Source: RUG14186 sp964644555 (lineage in GTDB: Bacteria; Bacillota; Clostridia; Eubacteriales; Anaerofustaceae). Taken from it: a DNA stretch of 8,338 nt. The stretch lies in assembly GCA_964644555.1 (NCBI GenBank), contig CAZXWI010000064.1, positions 1-8,338 on the forward strand, in the 5' to 3' direction. Under the pieces are notes generated by a model that was given only the letters and a program-made list of their open reading frames with translations, made no database searches and was not told the origin of the DNA. Position 1 is the first letter of the stretch; the number at the start of each line of letters is the position of its first letter. A program made the position numbers and the translations under genes. Positions 5,222 through 8,338 of this stretch are shown in pieces.

Positions 5222-5429
5222 ATTGAGTTAAGTTTATTAAGAGCAAATGTATGCAGTTGCGGTAAAAAAATTTTTGATATTTTTGAGAGATTCCCGATTG
5301 AAGAGGCGAAATAAAAAATTGCTATGATAATAATTCGTGGCTCTAGCTCATATAATAATTCAGCATGGAATATAAAATCGTTTTCTCAATAAAAAATTTA
5401 ACTTTTTGATGTAAAAGGACAAATTTTAC

Positions 5430-5458
5430 TTGACATTTTATTAAAGAGGCATTATCAT
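5430..5458 (+). promoter_or_regulatory. Candidate promoter of the GPH transporter operon
   Basis: Consensus TTGACA (5430-5435), 17 bp, then TATCAT (5453-5458). A dyad GTAAAA-N7-TTTTAC (5411-5429) abuts the -35 box and could be an operator. The predicted start near 5465 would give a 5' leader of about 300 nt. It is followed closely by a 13-A run (5478-5490). Between the previous terminator and this promoter (5222-5410) I see no gene or clear motif. Confidence 0.6.
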
Positions 5459-5512
5459 ATAAACAAAGTATAAATTGAAAAAAAAAAAAATAACCAATAA
5501 TGTTACGAATAT

Positions 5513-5565
5513 ATATAAATAATTTTGGGAATTATGTATATTTTTTTACCTTAAAAATTATATAC
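5513..5565 (+). promoter_or_regulatory. Possible attenuator in the transporter leader
   Basis: ATATAAATAATT (5513-5524) pairs with AATTATGTATAT (5530-5541) at 11 of 12 positions around TTGGG and is followed by seven Ts (5541-5547), so it is terminator-like. The 3' arm GTATAT (5536-5541) can instead pair with ATATAC (5560-5565), with the T-run facing AAAA (5554-5557). Both structures are AU-only and could arise by chance in such AT-rich sequence. Confidence 0.3.
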
Positions 5566-5664
5566 AGTAAAATTAAAACAAATTATAACAAAAATTATTT
5601 AATATTTGGGGGAATATGTGCATTTTAGGCTCATATTGTGTAATTATTGTCTTTTATGCGTAAA

Positions 5665-5708
5665 AAGCTAAAAGAAAGTGAGATGGGAGAAGTGCTTTCG
5701 ATTAGCTT
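5665..5708 (+). other. Stem-loop in the leader of the transporter operon
   Basis: AAGCTAA (5665-5671) pairs with TTAGCTT (5702-5708). After a 2x2 internal loop (AA/GA), GAAAG (5674-5678) pairs with CTTTC (5695-5699). The 16-nt purine-rich loop (5679-5694) contains the SD-like GGGAG. It matches no riboswitch family I recognise; a structured mRNA leader is the best description. Flanking sequence 5566-5664 shows only a weak CATATT/AATATG dyad. Confidence 0.4.
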
Positions 5709-5742
5709 GTGCGTGCATAATAGAAAAACAAAAGAAAGGAAA

Positions 5743-5760
5743 GTATGAATTAATTCATAC
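5743..5760. repeat. Perfect 18-bp palindrome between SD and start of the first transporter
   Basis: GTATGAATTAATTCATAC reads identically on both strands. It follows the SD block CAAAAGAAAGG (5729-5739) directly and contains a two-codon ORF ATG AAT TAA (5745-5753). As RNA it can fold into a 7-bp stem with a TTAA loop; as DNA it could be a dimer binding site. Confidence 0.7.
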
Positions 5761-5771
5761 GAAGATTACAA

Positions 5772-7172
5772 ATGGAAAAGAAATCTAATCTTACCACCGC
5801 CCAAAAATATTTATTCGGCGTAGGCGATTTTTGCGGCGACATTTCAATGTCCTTTAAAACTTATTATTGGACATTCTTCCTCACATCTGTAATCATGCTG
5901 CCTTTGGACAAATTACAGTTATTAAACGGTATTTCGTCGGTTGTCGGCATGGTAATGATGTTTTTCTATGGAATCATTCTTGATGCAATGCCAACATTCA
6001 AATGGGGACACTACCGTTCGATTTATTTGGTAATCACACCAATTTACGCTATTTTGGTTTCATTAACATGGTGGCTCGGTGCTGTAATTACCAATTATGA
6101 TGTACTTATTTGGCTTATTATCATTGTTCAGACCGTATTCACCATTTTCTTCCAAATGGTATACAGTGGCAATATCACAATGATACAGGTTCTCTCCAAA
6201 GGTAACGAAACAGATGCAAACACACTTTCATCACACCGTTGGGCAGCTATCAAAGCCGCAGTTATCGTTTTAGGGCTTATAGCAGTTCCTCTTCTTACAA
6301 CATTCGGCGGTCAGAATAACGCTACGGCATATGCTCTTATGGCTACAGTTTTGGCAGTATTCTCACTTTTCGGATATGGTGTACACTTTGTTATTACAAA
6401 AGGCGCAGAACCCGAAGGAGTATCCAGAAAAACTCCTGAAGAAAAAGCAGAAGCCAAGAAAAACAGAGTTACTCTCTCCCAGATGATTAAGGCTTTGGTT
6501 ACCAACAAACACCTTATCATCTTATTATGTGCTAACATCTTCACTACAGCAACATCATTCTGGTTTGCTATGTACGGTGTATATTACTACAACTATGTTG
6601 CCATGAATCCGGCACTCTATAGCTTGTATATCACATCAACTAACATCTTCGCCATGATAGGCTCGCTCTTATCCGATGTTTTGGCAAAAAAAATACCTCT
6701 TAAGAAAATATCCGTTGTTACGATTGCTCTTTGTATAGTAGCATTTGCAGGATGTAAGATATTCGGCAACAACGCTATTATCTTCACAGCATGCATCTGC
6801 GCATATCAGTTCCTTGCTGCTATCAACTATCCTTGCTTTATCGCTCAGTACGGTAACTGCGTTACATATTCCGAATGGAAAAACGGTTATGCCGCAAGAG
6901 CTACTATCATGTCTGTTTCCAGCTGGACACCGACCATTGCCGGAGCAATCAACGGACAGCTTGCTCCTATCATTTTAAGAAAAATAGGTTTTGATGCCAC
7001 ATTGGCAGTACAGCCCGATACAGTAGCACCGGGGCTTATCAATGCATTGTCGCTTATTCCTTTAGGCTACTATATCTGTGCATTCCTTATCTTCACATTT
7101 GCATACACTCTTACAGCTGATAAACTTGCAAAATATCAGGAAGAGATCAATGCAAGAAAGACCAACGCATAA
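5772..7172 (+). CDS. GPH-family (MelB-like) sugar:cation symporter, MFS superfamily
   Basis: Predicted 466-aa, 12-helix inner-membrane symporter of the glycoside-pentoside-hexuronide family, importing a sugar, glycoside or uronide with H+ or Na+; the substrate is unknown. Family marks: GVGDFCGDISMSFKTYY opening helix 1 (15-32), the loop 2-3 motif FKWGHYRS (76-83), a charged central cytoplasmic loop (about 210-238) and YSEWKNG (366-372) near helices 10-11. The helix-2 cation-site signature (W-D-A-x-x-D-P in MelB relatives) is not conserved: here the segment reads GMVMMFFYGIILDAM. The start is fixed by a stop in frame at 5751-5753 with no other start codon between. Only a weak GAAG precedes ATG; the good SD lies 31 nt away, before the palindrome. 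The next gene is a related transporter 67 nt downstream, probably cotranscribed. Confidence 0.92.
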   Translation: MEKKSNLTTAQKYLFGVGDFCGDISMSFKTYYWTFFLTSVIMLPLDKLQLLNGISSVVGMVMMFFYGIILDAMPTFKWGHYRSIYLVITPIYAILVSLTWWLGAVITNYDVLIWLIIIVQTVFTIFFQMVYSGNITMIQVLSKGNETDANTLSSHRWAAIKAAVIVLGLIAVPLLTTFGGQNNATAYALMATVLAVFSLFGYGVHFVITKGAEPEGVSRKTPEEKAEAKKNRVTLSQMIKALVTNKHLIILLCANIFTTATSFWFAMYGVYYYNYVAMNPALYSLYITSTNIFAMIGSLLSDVLAKKIPLKKISVVTIALCIVAFAGCKIFGNNAIIFTACICAYQFLAAINYPCFIAQYGNCVTYSEWKNGYAARATIMSVSSWTPTIAGAINGQLAPIILRKIGFDATLAVQPDTVAPGLINALSLIPLGYYICAFLIFTFAYTLTADKLAKYQEEINARKTNA

Positions 7173-7192
7173 TAAAAATAGCTTAACTTTAT

Positions 7193-7219
7193 ATTTGCCC
7201 TGCCTTGTGCAGGGCAAAT
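7193..7219 (+). other. Strong hairpin between the two transporter genes
   Basis: ATTTGCCCTGC (7193-7203) and GCAGGGCAAAT (7209-7219) form a perfect 11-bp stem with loop CTTGT. No T-run follows on either strand, so it is not a standard intrinsic terminator. An mRNA-stabilising or processing hairpin within an operon is the likeliest role. Confidence 0.6.
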
Positions 7220-7239
7220 TCAAAAGAAAGGTAATAACA

Positions 7240-8338
7240 ATGAAGAAAAAGATTACTAAAAACATGAAAACCTTTTGGGGTGTAGCTGAAATCGGTGAAG
7301 GATTCTTCAGTTCTGTTGTAGGCTTGTATTTTACTTTTTATTTAACTGATATAGCTAAATTACCGCTTATGTATGTAAGTTTCATTATGATGTTTACGAG
7401 CGTAGCCGACTTCATTATTTCGCCGCTCAGTGGAGGACTCATCGAAGCGGTTAAGCCCATGAAATGGGGTAAACTTCGTTCTTGGCTTTTAATTTTACCC
7501 CCCATTGTTGCAATAACGAATGCACTCAAATTTGTCAGCATAGGCAATGCACTCACCGCAACTATAGTAATCATTGTTGCATACATGATAAACACTGTGG
7601 GCTTTAATACTATGGTTGCCGCCAACTATGCATTGGTGCCATCAATGTGTGCATATGAAGATGAACGCTCGCACTTATCTTCAAATAGAATGACAGGTTC
7701 TAACATCGGTCGTTTGGTAATGGGGTATGTAGCTCCACTTGTCATGGTTCCTCTTATTGCCTCAACGGGCGATATGGCATATGCAATTATCGCACTTGTT
7801 TCCGCATCTTTAATGATGCTCGGGTATTTTGCCCACTTTGCCATGGCTAAAGGCTATGAGGGCAACGGTTCCGTAACAGAATCAAGCGAAGAAACGCTCT
7901 CCATAAAAGATATGTTTAAAGCGATTTTTTCAAATCCTCAGATCATACCTCTTATGATATCGGATATGACATCGACCCTTGGTTCGTTTTTGCTTCCTTC
8001 GCTTATCATGTATATGTATACATATGTAATAGGTGATATAACTCTTGTTGCATACCATAACCTTTTAACGGGAATCGGTGGTATGCTGGGCGCTTATTCA
8101 TCGAGATTCTTTATGAATAAATTTGATGACAGAAGAAGAGTATGCCTTTGCATTTACCCATGTATAGCACTTTGCGTATTTGTTACGAGATTTTTCGTAG
8201 ATCTTCCTTGGGTGTTCATGGGCGTATGCACGATTTTGCAGTTCTTGATAGGTATAACTCAGCCTGTAGAAAGCACACTTTACTACGATGTAGCCGTATA
8301 TTCCGAATGGAAAACGGGTAAAGATTCCACTGCTCTTA
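7240..8338 (+). CDS. GPH-family (MelB-like) sugar:cation symporter, second copy, 3' end outside window
   Basis: The start ATG at 7240 has a good SD (AGAAAGG 7225-7231, 8-nt gap). The frame stays open for 366 codons to the window edge. Family features: GVAEIGEGFFSSVVGLYFTFYLTD over helix 1 (14-37), a helix-2 region VADFIISPLSGGLIE (55-69) that keeps the first Asp but has Ser-Pro where Asp-Pro is usual, the loop motif MKWGKLRS (74-81), a central loop at about 204-225, and YSEWKTGKDS (354-363). The full gene should end roughly 80-100 codons beyond the window. It is related to but clearly distinct from the preceding transporter, so the two may be separate uptake systems or a heteromeric pair for one substrate class. 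The substrate cannot be deduced; no glycosidase or other catabolic gene is in view. Confidence 0.92.
   Translation, partial: MKKKITKNMKTFWGVAEIGEGFFSSVVGLYFTFYLTDIAKLPLMYVSFIMMFTSVADFIISPLSGGLIEAVKPMKWGKLRSWLLILPPIVAITNALKFVSIGNALTATIVIIVAYMINTVGFNTMVAANYALVPSMCAYEDERSHLSSNRMTGSNIGRLVMGYVAPLVMVPLIASTGDMAYAIIALVSASLMMLGYFAHFAMAKGYEGNGSVTESSEETLSIKDMFKAIFSNPQIIPLMISDMTSTLGSFLLPSLIMYMYTYVIGDITLVAYHNLLTGIGGMLGAYSSRFFMNKFDDRRRVCLCIYPCIALCVFVTRFFVDLPWVFMGVCTILQFLIGITQPVESTLYYDVAVYSEWKTGKDSTAL

Noticed and set aside
5087..5314. 75-codon plus-strand ORF overlapping the end of the second tetR
   Set aside because: Starts inside the TetR gene in another frame and runs through its terminator; no SD or family signal.
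5247..5327. 26-codon ORF encoding a basic, hydrophobic peptide (MYAVAVKKFLIFLRDS...)
   Set aside because: No convincing SD or promoter; its composition is what AT-rich noncoding DNA yields by chance.
7193..7219. Intergenic hairpin as a terminator
   Set aside because: No T-run on either strand, and the next gene begins with a good SD just downstream.
7338..7844. Two minus-strand ORFs opposite the second transporter
   Set aside because: Antisense shadows of a well-supported membrane protein frame.
1..8338. Mobile element, CRISPR array, toxin-antitoxin or phage-defence system
   Set aside because: No direct-repeat arrays, transposase, integrase or nuclease-like proteins were found; all long ORFs belong to metabolic, regulatory or transport families.

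Overview
The window is AT-rich DNA with ordinary bacterial gene spacing. Promoters are sigma-70/SigA-like, intrinsic terminators are frequent, and most (not all) genes have purine-rich ribosome binding sites. Protein types and style (a PRK-type nucleoside kinase, TetR pairs, a CobO/BtuR adenosyltransferase behind a cobalamin riboswitch, tandem GPH sugar transporters) suggest a Clostridia-like member of the Bacillota, perhaps gut-associated. Genus cannot be set from the sequence alone. I see no phage, IS, CRISPR or plasmid signature.

Layout: the first 2.4 kb is read from the minus strand. It holds a D-isomer-specific 2-hydroxyacid dehydrogenase (22-987), a stand-alone uridine-kinase-like nucleoside kinase (1102-2079) with its own terminator, and tRNA-Thr(UGU) (2332-2407) with its own promoter and terminator. 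From about 2.6 kb everything is on the plus strand. First comes a 56-residue protein of unknown function (2609-2779), followed by two hairpins. Next is a B12 unit: promoter, compact cobalamin riboswitch, terminator platform, TetR regulator (3173-3823) and corrinoid adenosyltransferase (3852-4379), closed by a strong terminator. A second, homologous TetR gene (4525-5169) has its own promoter and terminator. After a 550-bp AT-rich leader region come two GPH/MelB-like transporter genes (5772-7172 and 7240 to beyond the window end).

How the parts fit: the best-supported circuit is the B12 unit. The riboswitch has the conserved cobalamin core, a six-base loop-loop (L5-L13) match, and a hairpin that competes with both P1 and the terminator. 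This is the architecture expected for switching off a TetR gene and the adenosyltransferase when cobalamin is plentiful. The unusual point is that the first gene under the riboswitch is a transcription factor, so B12 status may be relayed to an unknown regulon. A full-length paralogue of that factor lies just downstream of cobO under separate control.

A second theme is translation without a Shine-Dalgarno sequence. The dehydrogenase and the second TetR have near-consensus promoters whose -10 box ends only 6-9 nt before the start codon, so their mRNAs are probably leaderless or nearly so. The first transporter has a third oddity: its SD is followed by a two-codon ORF inside a perfect 18-bp palindrome, and the real start lies 18 nt beyond that ORF.
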